Part shown: piece by piece, positions 8,340-16,426 of the stretch
Position numbering within the stretch: the first letter of the stretch is position 1
Layout of the letters: each line of letters starts with the position of its first letter
Source: Seleniivibrio woodruffii
GTDB lineage: Bacteria > Chrysiogenota > Deferribacteres > Deferribacterales > Geovibrionaceae
Length of the DNA: 64,000 nucleotides
Assembly (NCBI RefSeq): GCF_004339245.1
Contig: NZ_SMGG01000003.1
Location: forward strand, 1,213,483-1,277,482
Reading direction: 5' to 3'
Notes under the pieces: generated by a model
Databases searched by the model: none
Told to the model about the DNA's origin: nothing
Seen by the model: only the letters and a program-made list of their open reading frames with translations
Made by a program: the position numbers and the translations under genes

Positions 8340-10208
8340 ATGTCACAGGAAAGAATGCAGTTCAAAACCGAGGTGAACAAACTTCTTGAGCTGATGATTC
8401 ATTCTCTGTACTCACACAAGGAAATTTTCCTTAGAGAGCTTATTTCAAACGCATCGGATGCCATCGACAAGCTCCGTTTCGAAGCTCTCACAAACGATGC
8501 TCTGCTGGAGGGTGATGCCGACTACAAAATAAAAATATCGGCAGACAAAGACAAAAACACCCTGACAGTCACAGACAACGGAATCGGTATGACAAAGGAC
8601 GAGGCTGTAAAAGCTCTCGGAACCATAGCCCATTCCGGAACAAAAGAGTTCATGCAGCTCATCGAGAACAAAGAGAACAACCCCGAGCTGATAGGTCAGT
8701 TCGGCGTAGGTTTCTATTCTGCGTTCATGGTTGCCGACAGAGTCACCGTTTACACACGCAAAGCGGGCGAGGATGCCAGCGTCGGCGTTATGTGGGAATC
8801 CACAGCGGACGGCACATTCACAGTTGAAGCCCATGAAAAGAGCGAAAGGGGAACCACCATCGTTCTTCATCTTAAAGAGGATGCAAAGGAATATACCGAC
8901 GAATGGGAGATCAAAGACATCGTCAAAAAATATTCCGATTACATAAGCTATCCCGTGGTGATGGACACCACAAAGAAACAGGAAGACAAGGATATTGTTG
9001 AAGAGGAGACGCTCAACTCCATGAAGGCCATCTGGCTGAAGGACAAAAGCGAGGTTCAGCAGGACGAATACAGCCAGTTCTACCGCCACATCTCCCACGA
9101 CTTCAAAGATCCGTCCGCAACGATACATTTCCGTGCAGAGGGTACTTCAGAGTTCTCCGCCCTGCTGTTCATCCCCTCAAAAGCACCCATGAACATACTC
9201 TATGCCGATTTCAAATCCGGCCCTGCGCTGTATGTCCGCCGTGTGCAGATAATGGAGCATTGCGGCGACCTTGTTCCCAACTGGCTCCGCTTCGTTGTGG
9301 GCGTTGTGGATTCTTCCGACCTGCCGCTGAACGTATCCCGTGAGATACTCCAGAACAACAGACAGGTGGAGACCATCAGAAACAACATCACCAAAAAAGT
9401 TCTGGAAACCCTGACCAAAATGAAAACCGCCGAACCTGAGAAGTATAACGCTTTCTTTGCGGAGTTCGGACGTGTTCTGAAAGAGGGGATCCACTTCGAT
9501 TTCAAACGCAAAGAGGAGATAGCCTCCCTTATGGTGATGCAGTCCACGGCAACCGAAGACGGCAAACTTACCGACCTCGATGCATATCTCGGCCGCATGA
9601 AGACCGAGCAGAACGACATTTACTATATAACGGGCAAAAGCCGCAGTGAGCTTGAGAAATCACCCTATCTGGAAGCACTGAAAGAGAAAGACCTTGAGGT
9701 GCTGTTCATGACGGATGAGGTTGACGACATCATCATCACAGGGCTTATGGAATATAAGGGCAAGAAATTCAAGTCCATCCTGAAAGGCGACATCAGCCTC
9801 GACAGGGAAGAGGACAAAAAAGAGGCCAAGGAGCACTTCGGCAAGCTGACTGAAAAGGTCAAAGCTGTCCTGCAAGACAGCGTGAGCGAGGTCAGACTCT
9901 CCTCAAGGCTTAAAAACTCGCCCTGTGTGCTTGTCTCAGGCGATTCCGACATAGACCCGAACCTGGAGGCCATGCTCCGCCAGATGGGACAGCCCGTTCC
10001 CAAGCGCAGCAAGATACTTGAGCTTAACCCCGGGCACAAACTTATCGAGCTTCTTAACTCGGAGTTCGAGCAGAATCCTGAAAGCGAAAAAGTGGCCGAT
10101 ATAAGCGAACTGCTTTACAATCAGGCACTTATCCTTGAGGGCAACATGCCTGCGGATACGTCACGTTTCGCTTCTCTTATGACAAAAATTCTGACGGAAA
10201 AATTTTAA
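8340..10208 (+). CDS. htpG: Molecular chaperone HtpG (Hsp90)
   Basis: Cytosolic ATP-dependent chaperone of 622 residues, matching E. coli HtpG in length. The GHKL ATP-binding motifs are all present: ELISNASDAIDKLRF, VTDNGIGM and GQFGVGFYSAFMVAD. The middle domain has the PLNVSREILQNN segment with the catalytic arginine, and the C-terminus has the dimerisation region. An AT-rich promoter and GGAGG ribosome site precede the ATG, and a strong terminator follows, so it is a single-gene unit. Confidence 0.98.
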   Translation: MSQERMQFKTEVNKLLELMIHSLYSHKEIFLRELISNASDAIDKLRFEALTNDALLEGDADYKIKISADKDKNTLTVTDNGIGMTKDEAVKALGTIAHSGTKEFMQLIENKENNPELIGQFGVGFYSAFMVADRVTVYTRKAGEDASVGVMWESTADGTFTVEAHEKSERGTTIVLHLKEDAKEYTDEWEIKDIVKKYSDYISYPVVMDTTKKQEDKDIVEEETLNSMKAIWLKDKSEVQQDEYSQFYRHISHDFKDPSATIHFRAEGTSEFSALLFIPSKAPMNILYADFKSGPALYVRRVQIMEHCGDLVPNWLRFVVGVVDSSDLPLNVSREILQNNRQVETIRNNITKKVLETLTKMKTAEPEKYNAFFAEFGRVLKEGIHFDFKRKEEIASLMVMQSTATEDGKLTDLDAYLGRMKTEQNDIYYITGKSRSELEKSPYLEALKEKDLEVLFMTDEVDDIIITGLMEYKGKKFKSILKGDISLDREEDKKEAKEHFGKLTEKVKAVLQDSVSEVRLSSRLKNSPCVLVSGDSDIDPNLEAMLRQMGQPVPKRSKILELNPGHKLIELLNSEFEQNPESEKVADISELLYNQALILEGNMPADTSRFASLMTKILTEKF

Positions 10209-10213
10209 TTATT

Positions 10214-10241
10214 GCGGGAGCTCTTGCTCCCGCTTTTTTTT
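10214..10241 (+). terminator. Intrinsic terminator after htpG
   Basis: Perfect 8-bp stem GCGGGAGC/GCTCCCGC with a TCTT loop followed by eight T residues, 6 bases after the htpG stop codon. Confidence 0.95.
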
Positions 10242-10250
10242 GAGTATAAT

Positions 10251-10592
10251 ATGAAATCTACTGTACTCTTTATTTCCATGCTGACCATGTCGAACGTGTT
10301 CATGACCTTCGCATGGTACGGGCATTTGAGAAATCAGGCGGACAAAAGCTGGATATGGGCTGTTTTTGTGAGTTGGGGCATTGCCTTTTTCGAATATCTG
10401 ATTCAGGTCCCTGCAAACCGTTTCGGATATCAGACGCTCACCCTCGGACAGCTTAAGATCACTCAGGAGGTGATAACCCTGCTGGTGTTCGTTCCCTTCT
10501 CCTTCATCTTTATGAAGGAGCCGCTCAAGCTCAATTATCTTTGGGCAGGGCTCTGCATGATGGGTGCAGTTTATTTCGTTTTTAAGGGGTAG
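10251..10592 (+). CDS. DMT family protein (DUF486)
   Basis: Small inner-membrane protein of 113 residues with four hydrophobic segments, a half-size drug/metabolite-transporter fold (DUF486). The sequence MKSTVLFISMLTMSNVFMTFAWYGH and the NRFGYQ...LKITQEVITL block are typical. Members probably act as oligomers; no substrate is known. The start at 10251 is chosen because an earlier in-frame start would lie in the htpG terminator. No good ribosome site is visible; TATAAT sits just before the ATG. The ArsR gene follows 4 bases after the stop. Confidence 0.8.
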   Translation: MKSTVLFISMLTMSNVFMTFAWYGHLRNQADKSWIWAVFVSWGIAFFEYLIQVPANRFGYQTLTLGQLKITQEVITLLVFVPFSFIFMKEPLKLNYLWAGLCMMGAVYFVFKG

Positions 10593-10596
10593 TTCT

Positions 10597-10941
10597 ATGA
10601 CACAGTTGGATTCAGCAGTAGAAATTATCAAATCTATTGCCGACAGAAACAGAATGAGAATTCTGCTTATGCTCAACAAGCGCCCTATGTGCGTTTGCGA
10701 GCTGGATGCCGTTCTGGGCATCGCTCTCTCAACCATTTCGGCACACCTGAAACAGATGCGCTCCGCAGGAGTCATAACATCTGAAAAGGATGGCCGCTGG
10801 GTTATCTATCGAATTTCAGACGATACGTCAATCCGTACAATCGTCAGCTCACTGTCTGGTCAACTCTATGATGATACTCAGGTTGTTGAAGATCTGAAGA
10901 TGATCGACGGTATCAGTCGTGAGGAATGTGCTAAAAAATAG
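10597..10941 (+). CDS. ArsR/SmtB family metalloregulator
   Basis: Winged-helix repressor of 114 residues. The recognition region is LGIALSTISAHLKQMRSAGVI. Cys32 and Cys34 in RPMCVCELDAVL match the alpha-3 (ELCVCDL) thiolate site by which ArsR senses As(III)/Sb(III), so metalloid control is plausible, with derepression on binding. The ATG at 10597 has AAGGGG 8 bases upstream; an earlier in-frame start would overlap the DUF486 gene. No ars operon is adjacent, so the target may be the DUF486 gene or elsewhere. Confidence 0.88.
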   Translation: MTQLDSAVEIIKSIADRNRMRILLMLNKRPMCVCELDAVLGIALSTISAHLKQMRSAGVITSEKDGRWVIYRISDDTSIRTIVSSLSGQLYDDTQVVEDLKMIDGISREECAKK

Positions 10942-10962
10942 TAAAATGGTCTTAATTTCCGC

Positions 10963-10989
10963 TTGATATTGGGATGCCTTTGGTATACT
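10963..10989 (+). promoter_or_regulatory. Probable promoter of the MarR gene
   Basis: TTGATA and TATACT separated by 15 bases, about 37 bases before the start of the MarR-type gene; the spacer is short of the optimum. Confidence 0.4.
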
Positions 10990-11026
10990 TTAACGTTGAG
11001 TATTCTACCATTCAGGCGGTGTTAGT

Positions 11027-11461
11027 ATGAAAGACAAGACCATTGAGCAGGAGTTAAGCTCCCTCGACACATTCATTAAGCTGGTGCAGACTGCGGAAAA
11101 CGTTTCGGCCTGCGTTTATGCGCATCTAAAAGATTTCGGCATTACTGTAAGCCAGTTCGGCGTTCTCGAAGCCCTGTATACCAAAGGCGCAATGTGCCAG
11201 AAGGACATAGCGGAGATAATCCGCAAAACCACAGGCAACATGACCACCGTTATCGACAACCTCGAAAAAAACGGACTGGCCGAAAGAAAAAAAGATCAGA
11301 GCGACAGAAGGTTCTTCACTGTTTCAATAACAGACAAGGGCATGGACGTTCTGAACATGGTTTTCGACAGGTATAAAAATAACGTTGAGCAGGTCATGAA
11401 AGATCTGGATGCTGAAGACAGGCAAAACCTCGTTTCTATACTGGGCAAACTGCGGTATTGA
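11027..11461 (+). CDS. MarR family transcriptional regulator
   Basis: Winged-helix dimeric regulator of 144 residues. The recognition helix region is CQKDIAEIIRKTTGNMTTVIDNLEKNGL and the wing is KKDQSDRRFFTVSITDKG, the classic DxRxxxVxLT signature. Flanking helices would form the dimer interface. Its ligand and targets are unknown; the bacterioferritin gene 110 bases downstream on the same strand is one candidate. There are cysteines at SACVYA and AMCQKD, so redox sensing of the OhrR type is possible but unproven. Confidence 0.9.
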   Translation: MKDKTIEQELSSLDTFIKLVQTAENVSACVYAHLKDFGITVSQFGVLEALYTKGAMCQKDIAEIIRKTTGNMTTVIDNLEKNGLAERKKDQSDRRFFTVSITDKGMDVLNMVFDRYKNNVEQVMKDLDAEDRQNLVSILGKLRY

Positions 11462-11536
11462 TATTTTTTTGCCTTTAGCGGAAAAGATTTATCATGAGCT
11501 AATATATGTCTTGAATCGCCGGAAATTGTGGTCTAT

Positions 11537-11562
11537 CTTTAGTGTGTAGTTAAATACTAAAG
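11537..11562 (+). promoter_or_regulatory. Inverted repeat at the bacterioferritin ribosome site
   Basis: CTTTAGT and ACTAAAG form a 7-bp inverted repeat with a 12-base gap. The right arm runs into the AAAGGAGG ribosome site, so it could be an operator or an RNA hairpin that masks translation start. Confidence 0.4.
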
Positions 11563-11571
11563 GAGGAGACC

Positions 11572-12084
11572 ATGCACGAGAAGAGTATTGAGCTTCTTAA
11601 CAAAGCGATAGCTGACGAGGTGGCAACACTCCACCAGTACATGTATTTTCATTTCCACTGCGATGATCAGGGATATGATCTGCTTGCGGCACTTTTCAAA
11701 AGAACCGCAATCGAAGAGATGATCCATGTGGAAAGACTTTCCGACAGGATCCTTTTCCTGAACGGCGAGATAGAGCTGAAAGCCTCTCACGACGTCGTTA
11801 AAGAGCGTAATGTCGGAAAAATGCTCGACATGGCAAAAGCTATGGAAGAGCAGAGCGCAAAGGACTACAACAGATGGGCAAACGAGTGTTCTGCTAATGC
11901 GGACTCTGTTTCGAAAAAACTTTTCGAAGCCCTTGTTGAGGACGAAGAGCGTCACTTTGACCAGTTCGACGACGAAAGGGAGAACATGAACCGTTTCGGC
12001 GAAAACTATCTGGCTCTCCAGTCCATTGAAAGAAGTAAAACCCGTTCCACACTTCCTCCTGTAGGAAGCGGAGGAGCAGAGTAA
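11572..12084 (+). CDS. bfr: Bacterioferritin
   Basis: Four-helix iron-storage protein of 170 residues. Aligning to E. coli Bfr by eye, the ferroxidase ligands are Glu16, Glu49, His52, Glu92, Glu125 and His128, and Met50 sits at the haem-ligand position (EEMIHVERLSDRILFLNG). It would oxidise Fe(II) and store the mineral inside a 24-mer shell. The C-terminus is about 12 residues longer than usual and ends in a Pro/Gly/Ser tail (LPPVGSGGAE). A strong AAAGGAGG site precedes it and a terminator follows, so it is transcribed alone. Confidence 0.9.
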   Translation: MHEKSIELLNKAIADEVATLHQYMYFHFHCDDQGYDLLAALFKRTAIEEMIHVERLSDRILFLNGEIELKASHDVVKERNVGKMLDMAKAMEEQSAKDYNRWANECSANADSVSKKLFEALVEDEERHFDQFDDERENMNRFGENYLALQSIERSKTRSTLPPVGSGGAE

Positions 12085-12090
12085 AAGATT

Positions 12091-12119
12091 AAGGGCTCGC
12101 ATTTGCGGGCCCTTTTTTT
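12091..12119 (+). terminator. Intrinsic terminator after bacterioferritin
   Basis: Stem GGGCTCGC/GCGGGCCC (one G-U) with ATTT loop followed by seven T residues. Confidence 0.9.
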
Positions 12120-12425
12120 GTCTTTTATAACGCATAGTATTTCTTCGTTGTCCTCTGAAAAATTATCCTCACGTATTTCAATATACGCTCGTCAATTTTT
12201 CCTCGTCCGCCTTGAACTACTCGGTTCTAAAAGACAAAAGGGATAATGACTCCCCGTCTCTGCGAACGCAGTGAAGCAGTCTTCCGGCTTCAGACAGCCC
12301 GCCGCTTTGGCAGGTTCACAATGAAGCAGATGTATCACAATCCCTGCACATTTCCTAACCCATTCTGTCGCCGCAACTTTTTGTGTTCACACCTTTTTTA
12401 TTGTCTTTTCTGTTTAATTTAGCTA
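12120..12425. repeat. Gene-free gap with dispersed repeat copy
   Basis: No gene is seen. Positions about 12252-12330 carry a copy of the 'gcgaa' family (CCGTCTCTGCGAACGCAG...GCAGTCTTCC...GCCCGCCGCTTTGGCA), closest to the tandem units at 7.8-8.2 kb. The preceding stretch contains ACGTATTTCAATATACG, a short imperfect inverted repeat. The last 60 bases are AT-rich and should hold the acyltransferase promoter. Confidence 0.65.
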
Positions 12426-12456
12426 TTGTACGACAGTTTTTCATTAAGGGATCAAT

Positions 12457-14454
12457 GTGAAATACAGACAAGACATAGACGGACTGCGCTCGGTTGCCAT
12501 ACTGCCGGTGATTCTTTACCATGCGGGTATCGGAGCATTTTCCGGCGGATTCACCGGTGTCGACGTTTTCTTCGTTATTTCAGGATACCTTATCACCACC
12601 ATAATTTTCAGAGAGATAGAATCCGGAACCTTCACCCTTTCAAATTTTTACATACGCAGGATAAAAAGAATCTTCCCCGCTCTGTTTGCAATGATAGCCG
12701 TTACGGGACTGATATCCTACTTTGTCCTTATGCCGAACCATTTTGCAAAATTCGGCAAAAGCGTTGCGGCGGCAGTGTTTTTCTGTGCGAATATAATCTT
12801 CTGGGGCGACAGCGGCTATTTTGAGGCGGAAGCGGAGAGCAAACCCCTGCTTCATACCTGGTCGCTGGGTGTTGAGGAGCAGTTTTACATCTTTTTCCCG
12901 CTTATCCTAATGTTTCTCGCTCGCACAGGTTTCAGACGGCTGAAAACTATAATCGTGTCGATATTCGTAGTCTCTTTTCTGCTGAACATCGCTTTTGTGG
13001 GCAGATTTCCAGAGGCTGTTTTCTTCAACCTGCCTTTCAGGGCATGGGAGCTGATGCTCGGTTCAATGCTGGCTCTGGGTTTTTTTCCTCAGGCTGACGG
13101 TGCTAAAAAGGAATTTCTGAGTGTTCTGGGGCTGATGCTGATCGCATCCGGAATGCTGTTTATAGATGAATCCACCAGATTTCCCGGCTATGCTGCGCTT
13201 CTGCCCTGTGTCGGCACTGCGCTCATAATCCATGCCGAAGGCTCGGCGGTTAACAGATTCCTCTCCTACAGGCCTTTCGTCTGGGTGGGGCTTCTGTCAT
13301 ATTCGCTCTATATATGGCACTGGCCGGTCTTTGCCTTCCGCAACTACGTTTCCGCAGTTCAGATAGACTCATTTTTCCTTTCAAATACGTTTCTGATTCC
13401 CTTCGTTTTTCTGCTGGCGGTGGTTTCTTACTATATAATTGAAAAACCTCTGCGGGTTATGAAGGTTCAGAACAGAAAACAGTTTTTTGCATATGCGGCG
13501 GCATCCATGCTGGTGATAACCTCCGCAGGGCTTTACGTTAAGTTTGAAAAAGGCATCAAGTCGAGATTCTCACCGGACGTGATAAGATCGATCACGGCCA
13601 AAATGGGCGGCCTTGACCCTAAAAAATGTTTCGACCTGAAATATGCCGACATCAGAAAAGAGAGACTTTGCAGAATAGGGGATAAAAACGCCGAACCGTC
13701 GTTTGCCATGATGGGCGATTCCCACGCACTGGCAATGAGCGGCGGAATGAACGAGCAGATGAAGCTTTACGGCATGTCCGGTCTGTTCTTCGCACGCCCC
13801 ACCTGTCTGCCCACAGAGGAATCGGATGTTCTGAACGGAACAAAGATTCAGGAATGCTCCGATCATTTCAAAAAAGCCATAGATATTATGGAATCATCAC
13901 CTGAGATAAAAACCGTGTTCATCACAGCCCGCTGGGGAATGTATGCCAATAACGTCCGCTATCTGGGCGACAGCAAGCTGTATATTGTGAAGAAGGCGGA
14001 AGCGAAGGTCGATTCGGTGCGCAGTGACGAACTGCTTTATAACGGCCTTAAAGACACCATAACCGAGCTGACGCAGTCCGGAAAAAGGGTTGTGCTCATT
14101 ATGGACGTGCCGGACATCGGTTTTGATGTCCCCGCCGAGGCCGGAAAATATGCCGTCATGAAAAAGATATTCGGGGAGAAGGTCGGCAGTCTGGACTATG
14201 ACTTCAACTCCGCCGAGCACATAAAATGGTCTGAAGACTTTAAAAAAATGGTGGCAAAACTGTCAGAAGAGGCGGAATTTACCGTCCTCGACCCCTCGGA
14301 TTACCTCTGTAAAGAGGGTGAATGCGATATCTATAACGGTCTCGATCCGCTCTATTTCGACTCTAACCATTTGTCAATTCAGGGTTCTGCATATCTGGCG
14401 GAAAAAATGTCACCCGCCGTTATTTCTTTAATAAAAAATCCCGCCGGATTTTGA
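12457..14454 (+). CDS. OafA/YrhL-type acyltransferase with SGNH domain
   Basis: Membrane O-acyltransferase of 665 residues. The N-terminal half (about 1-340) is an acyltransferase-3 domain: YRQDIDGLRSVAILPVILYHAG, then about ten hydrophobic segments, including HTWSLGVEEQFYIFFPLIL. The C-terminal part (about 400-660) is a periplasmic SGNH esterase-like domain with the GDSH nucleophile block near residue 419 and a DSNH block near residue 640. Such proteins acetylate surface polysaccharide or lipopolysaccharide. The start is GTG with AAGGG upstream. No glycan genes are adjacent, so the target is unknown. Confidence 0.92.
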   Translation: MKYRQDIDGLRSVAILPVILYHAGIGAFSGGFTGVDVFFVISGYLITTIIFREIESGTFTLSNFYIRRIKRIFPALFAMIAVTGLISYFVLMPNHFAKFGKSVAAAVFFCANIIFWGDSGYFEAEAESKPLLHTWSLGVEEQFYIFFPLILMFLARTGFRRLKTIIVSIFVVSFLLNIAFVGRFPEAVFFNLPFRAWELMLGSMLALGFFPQADGAKKEFLSVLGLMLIASGMLFIDESTRFPGYAALLPCVGTALIIHAEGSAVNRFLSYRPFVWVGLLSYSLYIWHWPVFAFRNYVSAVQIDSFFLSNTFLIPFVFLLAVVSYYIIEKPLRVMKVQNRKQFFAYAAASMLVITSAGLYVKFEKGIKSRFSPDVIRSITAKMGGLDPKKCFDLKYADIRKERLCRIGDKNAEPSFAMMGDSHALAMSGGMNEQMKLYGMSGLFFARPTCLPTEESDVLNGTKIQECSDHFKKAIDIMESSPEIKTVFITARWGMYANNVRYLGDSKLYIVKKAEAKVDSVRSDELLYNGLKDTITELTQSGKRVVLIMDVPDIGFDVPAEAGKYAVMKKIFGEKVGSLDYDFNSAEHIKWSEDFKKMVAKLSEEAEFTVLDPSDYLCKEGECDIYNGLDPLYFDSNHLSIQGSAYLAEKMSPAVISLIKNPAGF

Positions 14455-14464
14455 CATCAGTCAA
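14451..14464 (+). promoter_or_regulatory. CRP/FNR-type operator
   Basis: TTGAC-ATCA-GTCAA is a perfect 5-4-5 inverted repeat of the CRP/FNR class. It overlaps the acyltransferase stop codon and is centred about 41 bases before the start point predicted from TATATT at 14486-14491, the usual spacing for class II activation. It would control the following four-gene operon. Confidence 0.55.
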
Positions 14465-14525
14465 GTTATTCCTGTACATTATAGTTATATTGGTTTTCAG
14501 AAGCTGATACTAACAGGAGAAACAA

Positions 14526-15728
14526 ATGATCAACGCCAATATAACCGTTTATGAACTTTCAAAACAACACCCCGCCGCTTTCAGCCTTTTTCTGAGCAAA
14601 GGGTTCGACAACTTTAAAGATGACAAAACACTGGCATCCGCAGGCAAGTTCCTTAAACTGGAAACAGCCATCAAACAGAAAAACTATGATGTTCAGACAT
14701 TTCTGAACAGCCTTGCCGAAATAGAGAAGAACAACGACGCATCTGTGGACGTTACCCTCAAGGAGCAGACAAAGAAGGGCGACATCACCCTGAAAGGTCT
14801 TCTGCCCTGTCCGGTGCGCCTGCCCCTGCTTGAAAAGATAGACGCCTTTGCAAACGAAGTGAAGGAGCAGACCGGACTTTCAGTGGCATATGATTTCATC
14901 GCCGCCGCACAGGGTCAGGGATGGCTTGAGGAGAACGTTGTTGGCATCAAGGCCGAGAACGTGCCCGACCTGTTCGTTTCTGCCGGATTCGACGTTTTCT
15001 TCGATGAGCGTTCATTCGGTCAGCATGTTAAGAACGGAATGTTCGAGGACATGACAGGCGAATGCCACGACTATCTGGCGCAGATGAAAGACCCCAGAGG
15101 CAACTACGGCATGGTGGGCGTTGTTCCCGCAGTGTTCATGGTTAACCTTGACGCACTTGGCGAAAGAGAAGTGCCCAAAAGCTGGGCGGACATCCTTTCC
15201 CCCGCATTCGAGAACAGCGTGTCTCTGCCCGTTGGCGACTTCGACCTTTTCAACTCTCTGCTGGTGCACATCCACCATATGTTCGGCGATGAAGGTGTGG
15301 AAAAACTGGCCAAGAGCATGATAATGTCCATGCACCCCGCACAGATGGTCAAAAACGCAGGCAAAAAGACAGAGGCGAAGCCCGCTGTCACCATTATGCC
15401 CTATTTCTTCACAAAAATGCTGTTCGGCAGCAAATCCGTTGCGATAGTCTGGCCTGAGGAGGGCAGCATAGTCAGCCCCGTGTTCATGCTCACCCGCAAG
15501 GACAGAAAAGATATAATCAAACCCGCCGCCGATTTCCTCTACGGAAAAGAGACCGGCGAGATAATGGCTCACAAGGGACTTTTCCCCGTGCTGAATAAAG
15601 AAGTGGACAACAGACTCCCCGCCGATGCAAAATTCTGCTGGATGGGCTGGGATGCGATATACGCAACCGACATGGGCAGTCTGCTTGAAAGACTGAACAG
15701 CCTGTTCAACTCAAAACTGGAGGCATAA
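14526..15728 (+). CDS. Cytoplasmic substrate-binding-fold protein with DUF1858-like head
   Basis: Protein of 400 residues. Residues 1-70 form a helical head (VYELSKQHPAAFSLFLSKGF) resembling DUF1858/ScdA-N domains but without their cysteines. The rest looks like an ABC-type (iron/2-aminoethylphosphonate class) binding protein, with blocks such as PDLFVSAGFDVFFDERSFG, PAVFMVNLDALG and SWADILSPAFENSVSLP. There is no signal peptide or lipobox, so it should stay in the cytoplasm, which is unusual for this fold. It starts a four-gene operon with 2-bp gaps or overlaps. Function unknown; it may bind a metal, cofactor or anion for the GTPase and ATPase partners. Confidence 0.75.
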   Translation: MINANITVYELSKQHPAAFSLFLSKGFDNFKDDKTLASAGKFLKLETAIKQKNYDVQTFLNSLAEIEKNNDASVDVTLKEQTKKGDITLKGLLPCPVRLPLLEKIDAFANEVKEQTGLSVAYDFIAAAQGQGWLEENVVGIKAENVPDLFVSAGFDVFFDERSFGQHVKNGMFEDMTGECHDYLAQMKDPRGNYGMVGVVPAVFMVNLDALGEREVPKSWADILSPAFENSVSLPVGDFDLFNSLLVHIHHMFGDEGVEKLAKSMIMSMHPAQMVKNAGKKTEAKPAVTIMPYFFTKMLFGSKSVAIVWPEEGSIVSPVFMLTRKDRKDIIKPAADFLYGKETGEIMAHKGLFPVLNKEVDNRLPADAKFCWMGWDAIYATDMGSLLERLNSLFNSKLEA

Positions 15729-15730
15729 TA

Positions 15731-16426
15731 ATGAGATTCGTAACCGTAAGCGGCCCCCCCTCTTCGGGCAAGACCGCAGTCATTCTGAAAACGGTGGAGA
15801 GCCTCCGCCAGAGGGGACTGAAAGCGGGCGTGGTGAAGTTTGACTGTCTCTACACCGACGACGACAAGCTCTATGAGCAGAAGGGTATACCCGTTAAAAA
15901 AGGTCTTTCCGGCGCACTCTGCCCCGACCACTATTTCGTGAGCAACGTCTCCGAGAGTTTCGAATGGGGCAAAAAGCAGGGAATAGACATTCTGATAAGC
16001 GAGAGTGCAGGGCTTTGCAACAGATGCAGCCCCCACATAAAAGAGATTCTGGCTGTGTGCGTCATCGACAACCTGTCGGGCATCAACACACCCAAAAAGA
16101 TAGGTCCCATGCTGAAATCAGCAGACATAGTTGTCATCACCAAAGGGGACATTGTTTCCCAGGCCGAGCGTGAGGTTTTCGCCTCAAGGGTCGCCACGGT
16201 GAACCCTACAGCGAGCATCATGCATGTTAACGGAATTACAGGACAGGGCGCATTCGAGCTTTCAACCCTGTTTGCGGACGAAAAGACCGAAACCGAAACA
16301 CTGGACGGCAAGAGCCTTCGTTTCTCAATGCCTTCGGCTCTCTGTTCCTACTGCCTCGGCGAAAAGAGGATAGGCGCAAAATATCAGATGGGCAACGTCA
16401 GAAAAATGGATGTGGACAATGGATAG
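15731..16426 (+). CDS. SIMIBI-class GTPase with two CxxC motifs (HypB/UreG-like)
   Basis: P-loop protein of 231 residues. Walker A is GPPSSGKT (residues 8-15), a switch-like ESAG is at 91-94 and TKGD at 137-140 fits the NKxD base-recognition site. Cys96/Cys99 (LCNRC) directly follow the ESAG motif, at the place where HypB and related G proteins bind a metal between subunits. A second pair, Cys205/Cys208 (CSYC), lies near the C-terminus. The arrangement suggests a metal-handling chaperone GTPase; which metal or target is not visible. It sits 2 bases after the binding-protein gene. Confidence 0.75.
   Translation: MRFVTVSGPPSSGKTAVILKTVESLRQRGLKAGVVKFDCLYTDDDKLYEQKGIPVKKGLSGALCPDHYFVSNVSESFEWGKKQGIDILISESAGLCNRCSPHIKEILAVCVIDNLSGINTPKKIGPMLKSADIVVITKGDIVSQAEREVFASRVATVNPTASIMHVNGITGQGAFELSTLFADEKTETETLDGKSLRFSMPSALCSYCLGEKRIGAKYQMGNVRKMDVDNG

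Noticed and set aside
8445..9128. 227-codon open frame antisense to htpG
   Set aside because: It lies wholly inside a certain gene, has no ribosome site and a composition typical of a shadow frame rich in Cys, Phe and Val.
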